Assembly (NCBI GenBank): GCA_024695465.1
Contig: JAILID010000025.1
Location: 1-64,000, forward strand
Length of the DNA stretch: 64,000 nucleotides
DNA from: Lachnospiraceae bacterium
Lineage (GTDB): Bacteria > Bacillota > Clostridia > Lachnospirales > Lachnospiraceae
Direction of reading: 5' to 3'
The position numbers and the translations under genes were made by a program. This document shows positions 8,229-16,373 of this stretch, one piece after another. How positions within the stretch are numbered: the stretch's first letter is position 1; each line of letters begins with the position of its first letter. The notes under the pieces were generated by a model. That model did no database searches, was not told where the DNA came from, and saw only the letters and a list, made by a program, of their open reading frames with translations.

Positions 8229-9290
8229 TTACTCCGCGGTCTCGACGGTAATGCCTTTCTCCGCAAAGTACTTAGCCGCGCCGGCATGGAACGGAACCGC
8301 GATGCCGTCCGTCGCGAACTCGCAGGAAAGCTCCGCGCCCTTGCCGTGAAGAGCCGCAATGGCTTCCGCGCCGTCGAAGATCGTCTTGGTGATCGTATAG
8401 GCGACCTCTTCATCCATATCGGCGCTGGCGATCAGGGTAGCCTTGACCGTGATCGTCACAGCGTCCTCATCAAAGCCCTGATAGGTGCCGCCCGGAATCG
8501 TAAGGGAAGCGTACCAGGGGCAATCCGCCAGAAGCTTCTCCATGTGCTCGTCGTCGATGGAGATCAGATAAACGCTCTTCGCGGTGGAAAGATCCGTAAC
8601 CGCGGTGGTCGGAGCGCCGGCGCAGATGAAAGCCGCGTCGATCTTGCCGTCCTTAAGGCTCTCCGTGGAATCGCCGAAGGACTGATAGATCGGAGTGATG
8701 TCTTCCAGCGTCATGTCATAGGCGGCAAGCACATCGATTGTATTATAGTAGGTTCCCGATCCCACGTCGCCGACGCAGACGTTCTTGCCGGCAAGATCCG
8801 CCACCGAGGTAAGGGAGGGATCGCAGGTAACCATCTGTACGGTCTCCGCGTAAAGGGCCCCGAGTACGCGGAAATCGCTCATGGCGCCGGTCTCGGCAAA
8901 GGAATTCGTCCCGTTATAAGCGTAGGTCATGACGTCCGACTGGACCGTCGCGAGCTCAACCGTCTTGTTGAGGACGATATCGCTGATGTTGGCCGCGGAA
9001 CCGCCGGAGGAGACGACATTGATCTTGACGCCCGTATTCTGGCCGATGAAGTTGGCGAGAACGCCGCCGAACGCGTAATAGGTGCCGGACTCGCCGCCGG
9101 TTCCCATCGTGAGATTCGCGGAAACCTCTCCCGCCCCGCCGGACGCCGCGGTGCCTGCCGCCGCGGAAGAAGCGCTTTCCGCCGTCGGAGCCGCTCCGGA
9201 TTCCGCGGAGCCTCCGCAGGCCGTAAGCAGTCCCAGGGACATCACGCCTGCCATGACAAGACCGATGGATTTCAATACGTTCTTTTTCAT
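8229..9290 (-). CDS. TAXI-family TRAP substrate-binding lipoprotein
   Basis: 353 residues. A signal peptide ends in the lipobox GLLTAC, followed by a Ser/Ala/Gly-rich linker (to about residue 58). The mature part begins NLTMGTGGESGTYYAFGG, typical of TAXI (TRAP-associated extracytoplasmic immunogenic) proteins, and contains a later VGDVGSGTYYN segment. It should capture the substrate outside the membrane and hand it to the fused permease. The ATG follows a strong AAGGAGGT. Promoter and putative operator sit upstream. Related proteins bind glutamate or other carboxylates; the ligand here is not determined. Confidence 0.9.
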   Translation of the reverse strand: MKKNVLKSIGLVMAGVMSLGLLTACGGSAESGAAPTAESASSAAAGTAASGGAGEVSANLTMGTGGESGTYYAFGGVLANFIGQNTGVKINVVSSGGSAANISDIVLNKTVELATVQSDVMTYAYNGTNSFAETGAMSDFRVLGALYAETVQMVTCDPSLTSVADLAGKNVCVGDVGSGTYYNTIDVLAAYDMTLEDITPIYQSFGDSTESLKDGKIDAAFICAGAPTTAVTDLSTAKSVYLISIDDEHMEKLLADCPWYASLTIPGGTYQGFDEDAVTITVKATLIASADMDEEVAYTITKTIFDGAEAIAALHGKGAELSCEFATDGIAVPFHAGAAKYFAEKGITVETAE

Positions 9291-9338
9291 TAATAATACC
9301 TCCTTTTTGGCGGGGTGAACCTGTTCCCGCCGTTTTTT

Positions 9339-9355
9339 AATTCGAAAATCGAATT
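9339..9355. promoter_or_regulatory. palindromic operator candidate at the TAXI promoter
   Basis: AATTCGA-AAA-TCGAATT, a perfect 7-3-7 inverted repeat directly downstream of the -10 box at 9357-9362, where a bound repressor would block initiation. No dedicated regulator gene is adjacent. Confidence 0.5.
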
Positions 9356-9356
9356 A

Positions 9357-9385
9357 ATTTTACAACTTTTTGGAATAATATGCAA
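9357..9385 (-). promoter_or_regulatory. promoter of the TRAP-TAXI operon
   Basis: TTGCAT (9380-9385) and TAAAAT (9357-9362) on the minus strand with a 17-base spacer. Confidence 0.65.
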
Positions 9386-9406
9386 GCCTGTAAATGAAAA
9401 TTCTGC

Positions 9407-9435
9407 TTGTCCGATCGGTTCCCGGAAGGTATGAT
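9407..9435 (+). promoter_or_regulatory. promoter of the polyphosphate polymerase gene
   Basis: TTGTCC (9407-9412) and TATGAT (9430-9435), 17 bases apart, divergent from the TRAP promoter. The leader of about 140 bases includes an A-rich then T-rich run at 9488-9515. Confidence 0.5.
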
Positions 9436-9578
9436 AGAATGCGCGGCTCTTCAGCAGCTGAATCCATCTGCGGGATCCCGCGATTCTAAAAAAAATTCGA
9501 AAAAAAATTTTTTCTTTGCGATAAAATCCCCTCCTTGCGCATTACCCTTATGAAAGGCAAAGAAAGGAGACAACTTCC

Positions 9579-10328
9579 ATGATCCAGACCGTATTTAATC
9601 GTTACGAAAGAAAATTCCTCATGACCGATTCCGTTTACCAGGCCCTGCGCTTACGCCTCGCGCCCTATATGCAGGTTGACGACTACGGTCTCACAACGAT
9701 ATCCAATATCTATTACGACACGCCCGACCGCCACTTCCTGAACCGCTCCATCGAGAAGCCGGCCTACAAGGAAAAGCTCCGCCTGCGCAGCTACGGCGTG
9801 CCGGACATGGACAGCACCGTTTTCCTGGAGATCAAGAAAAAATATAAAGGCATCGTCAACAAGCGCCGGATCGCCCTTCCCCTGAGGGAAGCTTACGATT
9901 ATATCGAAAAAGGCGACCGTCCGAATCTGCCGGACTGCCAGATCCTCCGCGAGTTCGACTACTTCCTCTCCCGCTGGCCGATGGAAAAAGGCGTTTACGT
10001 CGCCTACGACCGCATCGCGCTTTTCGGCAAAGAAGACCCCTCCTTCCGGGTGACCTTCGACACGAATATCCGCAGCCGTAAGAAGGGGATGGCCCTTGAA
10101 AACGGCGACATGGGAGAGCTTCTCCTGCCGGAAGGCTGGCATCTCATGGAGAGCAAGATCCTGGGCGCGACGCCCTTATGGTTTTCCCATATCCTCTCCG
10201 AGCTTGAGATCCGCCCCGTTTCCTTCTCCAAAGTCGGAAACATTCTCCTGAAAGACCGCGGAATGCTCTATCTTCCGTCCCTTCCCGGCTCTGAAAATGA
10301 AAAGCGCTCGCGCCGGATCGGGGCCTGA
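9579..10328 (+). CDS. VTC-domain polyphosphate polymerase
   Basis: 249 residues covering one VTC/CYTH tunnel domain. Recognisable marks are the N-terminal FNRYERKFL, SNIYYDTP, KEKLRLRSYG and FLEIKKKYKG: basic and acidic residues that in yeast Vtc4-type domains line the tunnel binding ATP and the growing polyphosphate chain. The C-terminal half keeps FRVTFDTNIRSR and a LMESKI acidic strand. The following gene, DUF4956, is its usual bacterial partner. Predicted activity is synthesis of inorganic polyphosphate, inferred from the family. Start ATG follows AAAGGAGA. Confidence 0.85.
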   Translation: MIQTVFNRYERKFLMTDSVYQALRLRLAPYMQVDDYGLTTISNIYYDTPDRHFLNRSIEKPAYKEKLRLRSYGVPDMDSTVFLEIKKKYKGIVNKRRIALPLREAYDYIEKGDRPNLPDCQILREFDYFLSRWPMEKGVYVAYDRIALFGKEDPSFRVTFDTNIRSRKKGMALENGDMGELLLPEGWHLMESKILGATPLWFSHILSELEIRPVSFSKVGNILLKDRGMLYLPSLPGSENEKRSRRIGA

Positions 10329-10364
10329 AGCCTTCCTCTCCAAAACATTTTCTGTCAATCAGCG

Positions 10365-10381
10365 CGGCGGCAGCGCCGCCG
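10365..10381 (+). other. short GC hairpin between VTC and DUF4956 genes
   Basis: GGCGGC-AGC-GCCGCC flanked by one further C-G pair. No T tract; probably an mRNA-stability or coupling element. Confidence 0.3.
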
Positions 10382-10415
10382 GCTCCTCCATAATGAATAA
10401 CGAAAGGAAAATATC

Positions 10416-11090
10416 ATGACTTCTCTTACCAGCATCTTCCTCACCGGTTCCTTCGACCTCATCTCCGTCCTCATCATGATGGCGGCCTCCCTGCTCATGG
10501 GCATCTCCATCGCCCTTCTCTTCCGGCATTTCCATCCGGAAAACGGGGATTACAATATTATCCTGGCCATCCTGCCCCTCATCGTCTCCCTGATCATCAT
10601 GATCGTAAACGGCAACCTCGGGACCTCCGTCGCCATCCTCGGCGCCTTCGGCCTCATCCGCTTCCGCTCCGCTCCGGGCTCCGCTTCTGAGATCGGCTTC
10701 CTCTTCTACGCGATGGCCGTCGGCCTGGCAGCCGGCCTCGGTTTCCTGACCCTGGCCCTGCTCATCACCGTATTTGTCGGGCTCTTCATTTTCATTCTGA
10801 ACAAGAGCAGCCTCAAAGTCAACAATTCCCCGGAGAGGCTCCTCCGGATCACGATCCCGGAAGACCTCAATTACCCGGAAGTTTTCGACGACCTCCTCGG
10901 CCGCTACACCCTCCGCTCGGAGCTGATCCAGGTCAAAACCACCGGCATGGGAACCATGTACGAGCTCTCCTACGCCGTCTATCTGAAGGATCCGAACGAA
11001 TCCAAGGCCTTTATCGACGAGCTCCGCTGCCGAAACGGCAACCTCGGGATCATTCTTGGGTATTTGCAAAAAGATAGAAATACCTTATAA
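10416..11090 (+). CDS. DUF4956 membrane protein
   Basis: 224 residues: about four membrane segments (15-130) and a C-terminal cytosolic domain (about 135-224). The conserved centre NGNLGTSVAILGAFGLIRFR, followed by a short Ser-rich segment and FLFYAMAVGLAAGLG, is characteristic of DUF4956. Genes of this family sit beside VTC-domain polymerases in many bacteria, so it may channel, sense or regulate polyphosphate (association-based inference; biochemical role unknown). It lies 87 bases after the VTC gene and probably shares its transcript. Confidence 0.82.
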   Translation: MTSLTSIFLTGSFDLISVLIMMAASLLMGISIALLFRHFHPENGDYNIILAILPLIVSLIIMIVNGNLGTSVAILGAFGLIRFRSAPGSASEIGFLFYAMAVGLAAGLGFLTLALLITVFVGLFIFILNKSSLKVNNSPERLLRITIPEDLNYPEVFDDLLGRYTLRSELIQVKTTGMGTMYELSYAVYLKDPNESKAFIDELRCRNGNLGIILGYLQKDRNTL

Positions 11091-11109
11091 TACTCCTTAA
11101 ATACACAGT

Positions 11110-11133
11110 GCTGCCGCCAGAAAAGGCGGCAGC
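11110..11133 (+). terminator. stem-loop between DUF4956 and the sigma factor gene
   Basis: Nine-base-pair stem GCTGCCGCC/GGCGGCAGC with a six-base loop, ending just before the AAGGAGG ribosome site of the sigma gene. It may end part of the upstream transcript or modulate sigma translation. Confidence 0.5.
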
Positions 11134-11151
11134 GCTTTAAGGAGGCCATTC

Positions 11152-11727
11152 TTGCTTATCTTTGCTTCGGTCGTCAGCGACCCTCTGGAAAAGAAAAGAA
11201 ATCCAAATATCGACGAAGCTCTCTTTCCCCGCATTGCGGAGGGTGAGAGGGCCGCATTTTCCGAACTCTACCAAAAGACATCCGGTTCCGTCTACGCCTA
11301 CGCCTTCTCCCTTCTCAAAAACCGGGAGGAGGCGGAAGATGTCATGCAGGACACCTTCTTAAAGCTCCGGGGCGCGGCCCACCTCTATAAGCCCATGGGC
11401 AAGCCCTTCGCTTTCATCCTGACGATCACCCGGAACCTCTGCCTCATGCAGCTCCGCAGCCGGCGGAAACAGGCGGACATCCCTGAAGAGGACTTTGAGA
11501 AAACCCTCGGCAGTTCCGAGATCGGCGACCAGGAAGACAAGCTTGTCTTGTCCGCCGCATTAAAGCTGCTCACCCAGGAGGAACTGGAAATCACCGTCCT
11601 GCACGCCGTCTCCGGAATGAAGCACCGGGAGATTGCCTCCCTGTTGGATCTCCCCCTTTCAACGGTTCTCTCAAAATACAACCGAAGCCTGAAAAAATTA
11701 CGACGAGAATTGGAGGGAAAACTCTGA
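11152..11727 (+). CDS. ECF-type RNA polymerase sigma factor
   Basis: 191 residues with region 2 (about residues 35-105, including FSELYQKTSGSVYAYAFSLL and EDVMQDTFLKL) and region 4 (about 130-188, with HREIASLLDLPLSTVLSKY as the helix-turn-helix). No sigma regions 1 or 3, as expected for the extracytoplasmic-function group. TTG start at 11152 follows AAGGAGG. The stop overlaps the anti-sigma start by one base (TGATG), so the pair is translationally coupled. It probably directs transcription of envelope-related genes, and maybe of its own operon. Confidence 0.85.
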   Translation: MLIFASVVSDPLEKKRNPNIDEALFPRIAEGERAAFSELYQKTSGSVYAYAFSLLKNREEAEDVMQDTFLKLRGAAHLYKPMGKPFAFILTITRNLCLMQLRSRRKQADIPEEDFEKTLGSSEIGDQEDKLVLSAALKLLTQEELEITVLHAVSGMKHREIASLLDLPLSTVLSKYNRSLKKLRRELEGKL

Positions 11728-12869
11728 TGGCTCTTACAAACGAATCAATAGAAAAGAAACTCGCCGATGAGCTCGCCTCCATGACGCCCGATGAAGAAGA
11801 TCTGCTCTTTTGCCAGCCGGTTCTGAGAGCTTCCGGAACGGAGTGGTATCTCCCCCGGCAGAAGCAGAAGAAGACGCTCCGAAAATCCCTCTTCCTCGCG
11901 GCTCCCGCTCTCGCCGCCGCGTTCTTCCTGACCTTCGCGGCCTATTACGTGACTTTTGTCCGGACCGTTTCTACGGTCTACGTGGACGTCAATCCCAGCA
12001 TCTGCCTCTCCCTGAACAGGAAGGACCAGGTAACAGGCGCGGTTTCCCTGAACGACGACGCGGCCACAGTCCTTGACGGGGTCACCCTTAAAGGAAAGGA
12101 CGTCAGCTCCGCGGTTGACCTTTTGCTGGACCGGATGGTGGAAGACGGCTACCTGACCGAGGAGAATGACCTGGTTCTCATTTCCGTGGAAAATGAAAAC
12201 ACGAGCGCCGGCGAAAACCTCCGTGACAGCCTTACCGAATCCGCTTACGAAAAACTCGCCGGCTCGCTGGGCGGCGGCCGGGTGCTGGGACAGGAGTTCC
12301 ATATGGACGACTCCCTCAAAGAACGCTCCAGGGAGCTGGGCATATCCCCCGGCAAGGCCAGGTTGATCGACAGGATGGCCGAAGAAGAGCAGGACTGGCC
12401 CAGAGAAAAACTGGCCGGCTGCAGCCTGGCCGAACTCTCCGAGCTCATGGACGAGCAGGGAAAGAATCTGGGCGATTATGCGGACAAAGCCGCGGGAAGG
12501 TGGACGGCAGACAGGGAAAAGCAGACGATGGAAAGCGCGCCGGAAGGCGGATTTTCCCAGGGAACTCCCCAGGGACAGGCCCCGGAAGGCGGGCTTCCAC
12601 AGGACGCGCTTCAGGGACAGGCCCCGGAAGACGGGCCGCCCCAGGAGGCGCCTCAGGGACAGGCCCCGGAAGGCGGGCTTCCACAGGACGCGCTTCAGGG
12701 ACAGGCCCCGGAAGGCGGGCTTCCACAGGACGCGCTTCAGGGACAGGCCCCGGAGAACGGAGCGCCCCCGCAGCTCAGCCTGCCGCAGGGCCGGCCCCCG
12801 AAAGAGGGGCCTGAAGTCCCCGCATTATCGAACGACCGGGAAGCTCACCCTTCGGAAACCCAGGTCTAG
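11727..12869 (+). CDS. RsgI-like membrane anti-sigma factor with a repeat tail
   Basis: 380 residues: a cytosolic N-terminus (1-53) that should hold the sigma factor, one membrane helix (about 54-77), an RsgI-type extracytoplasmic domain (about 82-165, starting STVYVDVNPSICLSLNRKD, close to the family's DxNPSxELxxN pattern), a charged helical segment, and a Pro/Gly/Gln-rich tail. The tail has five exact-length 14-residue repeats (272-341; consensus PEGGLPQDALQGQA). In clostridia RsgI proteins carry an external sensing domain and release SigI-type factors; here the sensing part would be the repeat tail or the RsgI domain itself. No carbohydrate-binding module is visible. Confidence 0.8.
   Translation: MALTNESIEKKLADELASMTPDEEDLLFCQPVLRASGTEWYLPRQKQKKTLRKSLFLAAPALAAAFFLTFAAYYVTFVRTVSTVYVDVNPSICLSLNRKDQVTGAVSLNDDAATVLDGVTLKGKDVSSAVDLLLDRMVEDGYLTEENDLVLISVENENTSAGENLRDSLTESAYEKLAGSLGGGRVLGQEFHMDDSLKERSRELGISPGKARLIDRMAEEEQDWPREKLAGCSLAELSELMDEQGKNLGDYADKAAGRWTADREKQTMESAPEGGFSQGTPQGQAPEGGLPQDALQGQAPEDGPPQEAPQGQAPEGGLPQDALQGQAPEGGLPQDALQGQAPENGAPPQLSLPQGRPPKEGPEVPALSNDREAHPSETQV
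12540..12749 (+). repeat. five tandem 42-base coding repeats in the anti-sigma gene
   Basis: Units start at 12540, 12582, 12624, 12666 and 12708, each 42 bases and in frame. Units 2, 4 and 5 appear essentially identical at DNA level; 1 and 3 are diverged. This points to recent expansion by slippage or recombination, so the copy number may vary between strains. Confidence 0.9.
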
Positions 12870-12881
12870 AAAGGATATCCT

Positions 12882-13856
12882 ATGAAAAAACGACAAGTAT
12901 ACGCCATGCTCTATAAAAAAACGCCCCTCAGGGCTTTGGCCCTCGCTTTCTCCCTCCTGGCTGCCTGCCTGCTCAGCTCCTGTGGAAGCCCTTCGGCCTC
13001 AGAGGATCCGGCTAAAACGGCGGACGAGTCGGCCGCCGGCGGATCGGCAGCCGCAGAAAGCCCGGCCGCAAGCAGCCAGGCAGACGCGCAAAAAACCGCC
13101 TTCAGCCCGCTGAACATCCGCTTTCTCAAAGTCGGCAAAGCCGACGCCATGATCCTCACCTCGGGAAATGAAACCCTGGTGCTCGACGCCGGGGAGGAGG
13201 ACGACGGGGCAGAACTGCTTTCCGTGCTCTCCGAGCTTTCCGTCAGCCGGGTAGACTATCTCATCATCACCCACTTCGACAAAGATCACGTCGGCGGGGC
13301 GGACACTCTTCTTGAAAACTTCGAAGTAGGGACCGTCTACCTGCCCGATTATGAGGGCGAGGGAACGGATTATAACGAATTCATCTACGCCATGGAAAAG
13401 GCCGGCATTTCTCCGATCCGCCTGACTGCCTCCGTCAGCTTCCCCTTCGGCGACGCTCAGGTCAGCATCGATCCGCCTGCCTCCTATGAGGTACCGGAAG
13501 GGGAAACCGAGTATGACAACAATTTCTCGCTCATCACGACCATCGTCCACGGGGAAAACCGCATGGTTTTCATGGGAGACGCCGAGAAGGCGGAGATCCG
13601 GGACTGGCTTCTTGGCGCTTCAGCCGAAAAATGCGCGCTGCTCAAGTTCCCCCATCACGGGTCCTACAACAAGGCGCTTTCCGAGCTGCTTAAAACGCTT
13701 TCTCCCGCTTACGCCGTGATCTGCGATTCCGATAAGAATCCCGCGGACGACAAGGCCCTGGAACTCCTGGCCGCCTGCGGCGTACAGGTTTTCGAGACCA
13801 AAGACGGCGACGTCCTGGCCTCTTCTGACGGAAAGACAATCTCTATCGTTCAGTGA
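12882..13856 (+). CDS. metallo-beta-lactamase-fold lipoprotein, ComEC-domain type
   Basis: 324 residues. The signal peptide ends at lipobox LLSSC (C34), followed by an Ala/Ser-rich linker to about residue 72. The MBL domain carries ITHFDKDHVGG (H131, D133, D135, H136), a later MGDAEKAE and FPHHGS, the pattern seen in the hydrolase domain of ComEC and in free secreted relatives. It probably hydrolyses a phosphoester outside the membrane; the substrate is unknown. It starts 12 bases after the anti-sigma stop and so likely belongs to the same operon. A nuclease or phosphodiesterase role is plausible but not shown. Confidence 0.82.
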   Translation: MKKRQVYAMLYKKTPLRALALAFSLLAACLLSSCGSPSASEDPAKTADESAAGGSAAAESPAASSQADAQKTAFSPLNIRFLKVGKADAMILTSGNETLVLDAGEEDDGAELLSVLSELSVSRVDYLIITHFDKDHVGGADTLLENFEVGTVYLPDYEGEGTDYNEFIYAMEKAGISPIRLTASVSFPFGDAQVSIDPPASYEVPEGETEYDNNFSLITTIVHGENRMVFMGDAEKAEIRDWLLGASAEKCALLKFPHHGSYNKALSELLKTLSPAYAVICDSDKNPADDKALELLAACGVQVFETKDGDVLASSDGKTISIVQ

Positions 13857-13866
13857 TTCCTCTTTG

Positions 13867-13909
13867 AAAAAGGCCCGGAACGGCGAAACTGCCGTTCCGG
13901 GCCTTTTTC
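13867..13909. terminator. bidirectional terminator between MBL lipoprotein and helicase genes
   Basis: A 16-base-pair stem (13869-13884 with 13891-13906) with A and T runs on opposite sides serves both converging genes. Confidence 0.85.
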
Positions 13910-13913
13910 GGCT

Positions 13914-16052
13914 CTACTCTTCAAAGAGTCCCTGCATATAGATGATCCGCAGGCTGAGCTGCTTTGTTTCATCTGTCTCTGAACTGTAAAATGCAGCTGT
14001 ATCCCCCTTAAGCTCCGTGAGGATCCCCCTGCCCAGATACCTGTGGGTGACGATCATTCCCTTCGCAAGACCGTCCTTAAAGCGCCGGTAGCCTTCTTCG
14101 TCAAAGGAAGAAAGAGCCCCTCCCCCATATCCGCGGTTTTGATTTCCCGAAGGCCTATAAGGCGGGGCCTGCCTTTGATTTCCCGGCATTCGGAAAAATT
14201 CATCCGCGAAATCGGAGTCCCCCGGCAGGCGGAACACCGTCAGGTGATTCTTCGCCCGGGTGACGCCCACGTAGAAAAGCCGCCGCTCCTCCTCATAGTC
14301 CTTCCATGCCTCCGAGGCCGCCTCGCCCTTTCGGGGCCGGTCCAGGCTGCCCGGCAGCTTGTCCGGAAAGATCCCGTCCGTCACATCCATGAGATAGACC
14401 GAATCGTATTCCAGGCCCTTGCTGCCGTGAATCGTCGAGAGGATCCATTTGCATTCCGGGTCATCTTCCTTCTCCCGGATAAGCGCGGAAAGCCGGGACA
14501 GGTGCTCCAGGTATTCCTCCGGGTTTTTCGTCCCCTCGCCTAAAACCTGCAGGATATAGAGTTTATTTTCCCCGATCCCCGATCTTTTGAGGTAGTCCCG
14601 GTAGCCCATGAGGTCGCAGACCCGCCGGATGGCGGCGTCCCCGGCGTCCGTCCGGAGCTTTTGGAGATGCGCCCGGATATTCTTTATGCTCTTCGCGGTC
14701 CCGTCCGCTAGATTGCCGTTGGCCAGCGCCGCGTCCAGCAAGGGAACCCCCAGCCTTTTGGCCAGCTCCGCCGCCCTTCTCGCGTTCTCCTTGGAGAGGT
14801 AGAGGGACAGCTTATAGTAAATCCTCAGGAAAAGCTCTTCGTCCTCCGGATGGAGGGAAAAGCGGAGGATATCCGAGATGTCCCGCACCACCCGGTTGGA
14901 GAAAAAGCTCAGATCCCCGCTGCGGATCCGATAGGGAACCCCCTCCTTCTCCAGCAGGTCCACCAGGGGAAGGACGCTTTCATTGTCCCGGTAAAGCACC
15001 GCGGTCGTCTCACGGCAGTCGGCCGCGGCCTTGAGCAGGTAGCGGTATTGGCCCTTGCGGCTCTTCAGCATCACCTTGCGGACCGAAAAAACCGCTCCCC
15101 GGACTGCTTTCATATGCTTCTCATGCCTCAACAGGTTCCCGGCCGCAAAACGATCCGCCATGGAGACGATATTCGCGTCCGAGCGGAAGTTTTGCTCCAT
15201 GAGAAGGACCCTGGCGCCTGGATGGTCTTTCTCGAAGCGAAGGAGGGCGTCCGGGCAGGCGGCTCGGAAGCCGTAAATGCTCTGATCCTCATCGCCTACC
15301 ATAAAGAGATTGGCCTTTGGGCCGGCCAGGAGGGAGATGATCGCGTGCTGGATCCTGGAGGTATCCTGGGCCTCGTCCACACAGATGTAGGGATATTGCT
15401 CCCGGAAATAAGACAGGATCTCCGGATCGGTCCGTAAAATGTTCCGGGCGTAAACCATCTGGTCGTCATAGTCCATGAGGCCTTGCTGCCGGAGCCTATC
15501 CTTATAGGCAAGGAAGATTTCCGAGATCCGGTATTCCGCCTCCGCGTCCAGGGCCCGGATCTCCTCCTCCTTCAGCATCTGGTTTTTGATGTAGGTGATC
15601 TGCGTCCGGATGCTTTTCAGATCGCTCTCCATCGGATAGTCCTGCATGACCTCCTGATAGATCTCCGAGAGCAGGGCGTTTATCTGCCCTTCATTTTCAA
15701 GAAGCGCAAAAGGCCTGCGGCCCTTCTGCCTGCCCGAATAGTGAATGATCCTGGCGCAGATCCCGTTGATCGTCCGGAATTCCAGCCTGTCCGCGGCGTC
15801 CCCGCCGAAGAGCCCCGCAAAGCGCCTCTTCATATCCCGGGTCGCCGCCGTGGTATAGGTCACGGTCAAGATCCGCTCCGGCGGAATCTTCCGGACATAG
15901 ACCAGCCAGCCCAGTCTCGTCACCAGCACCGTCGTCTTGCCGCTCCCGGGCACCGCCAGGAGAAGGACCGGCCCCTCCGAGGCCCTGACCGCCGCGATCT
16001 GCTGCTCTGTAAAGCCCGCCGCGTATTTTTTTAAAAATTCTTTTTCTTTCAT
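13914..16052 (-). CDS. UvrD/PcrA-like ATP-dependent DNA helicase
   Basis: 712 residues with superfamily 1 motifs in order: Walker A AVPGSGKTT (33-41), motif II VDEAQD, motif III GDEDQSIYGFR, motif V STIHGSKGLEYD and motif VI RLFYVGVTRAKNHL. It translocates on single-stranded DNA and unwinds duplexes in repair or recombination. The last 60 residues (from about 650, with GMIVTHRYLGRGILTEL) resemble the Tudor-like polymerase-binding tail of PcrA. It is single and converges with the MBL operon. PcrA proteins are usually slightly longer, so it may be an accessory paralogue and not the housekeeping copy. Confidence 0.88.
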   Translation of the reverse strand: MKEKEFLKKYAAGFTEQQIAAVRASEGPVLLLAVPGSGKTTVLVTRLGWLVYVRKIPPERILTVTYTTAATRDMKRRFAGLFGGDAADRLEFRTINGICARIIHYSGRQKGRRPFALLENEGQINALLSEIYQEVMQDYPMESDLKSIRTQITYIKNQMLKEEEIRALDAEAEYRISEIFLAYKDRLRQQGLMDYDDQMVYARNILRTDPEILSYFREQYPYICVDEAQDTSRIQHAIISLLAGPKANLFMVGDEDQSIYGFRAACPDALLRFEKDHPGARVLLMEQNFRSDANIVSMADRFAAGNLLRHEKHMKAVRGAVFSVRKVMLKSRKGQYRYLLKAAADCRETTAVLYRDNESVLPLVDLLEKEGVPYRIRSGDLSFFSNRVVRDISDILRFSLHPEDEELFLRIYYKLSLYLSKENARRAAELAKRLGVPLLDAALANGNLADGTAKSIKNIRAHLQKLRTDAGDAAIRRVCDLMGYRDYLKRSGIGENKLYILQVLGEGTKNPEEYLEHLSRLSALIREKEDDPECKWILSTIHGSKGLEYDSVYLMDVTDGIFPDKLPGSLDRPRKGEAASEAWKDYEEERRLFYVGVTRAKNHLTVFRLPGDSDFADEFFRMPGNQRQAPPYRPSGNQNRGYGGGALSSFDEEGYRRFKDGLAKGMIVTHRYLGRGILTELKGDTAAFYSSETDETKQLSLRIIYMQGLFEE

Positions 16053-16111
16053 ATTCCCATCCCCAAATAATCGGGAGAAACATTTGACTTTATCTTCCTG
16101 AAAAGGTATAT

Positions 16112-16297
16112 TGATGATATTGCCCGGCCGCTATGTCCGCACAGTCGGCTGCGCTTGCGCAGTGCCGACTGTGCGGACATAAGCGGCGCTAACAAAAAAC
16201 GAATGCTTGCGGCGCGAAGCGACGCGTCAAAGCATGAGTTTTTTGTTAGGATTGCGTGAGCGCGAAGCGCGGAGCAATCCGCCGGGCAATATCATCA
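16112..16297. repeat. large cloverleaf-like nested palindrome
   Basis: A perfect 17-base outer inverted repeat (16112-16128 with 16281-16297) encloses three further hairpins. Hairpin 1: 16127-16187, about 23 pairs with a GCGC-rich tip and one bulge. Hairpin 2: arms CTAACAAAAAAC at 16189-16200 and its complement at 16238-16249. Hairpin 3: GGATTGC at 16249-16255 with GCAATCC at 16274-16280, containing GCGC-GAA-GCGC. The bases between arms are almost all used. It lies between the divergent helicase and YybS-like genes and encodes no protein. It could be a REP/MITE-like mobile element or a structured RNA. Confidence 0.8.
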
Positions 16298-16347
16298 GGC
16301 CCGGCCGCTATGTCCGCGCGGACGGCTGCGCCCACGCGAAGCAACGC
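16298..16347. repeat. partial second copy of the cloverleaf's first arm
   Basis: Directly after the outer arm, CCCGGCCGCTATGTCCGC from 16123-16140 recurs at 16300-16317, followed by diverged GCGGACGGCTGCGC. A truncated tandem copy or a remnant of element insertion. Confidence 0.6.
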
Positions 16348-16373
16348 TTTTTTCCCCCCTCACGGAGGTTTCC

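Noticed and set aside
12540..12749. Possible CRISPR or noncoding minisatellite
   Set aside because: The 42-base units are in frame inside the anti-sigma gene and encode a regular 14-residue repeat.
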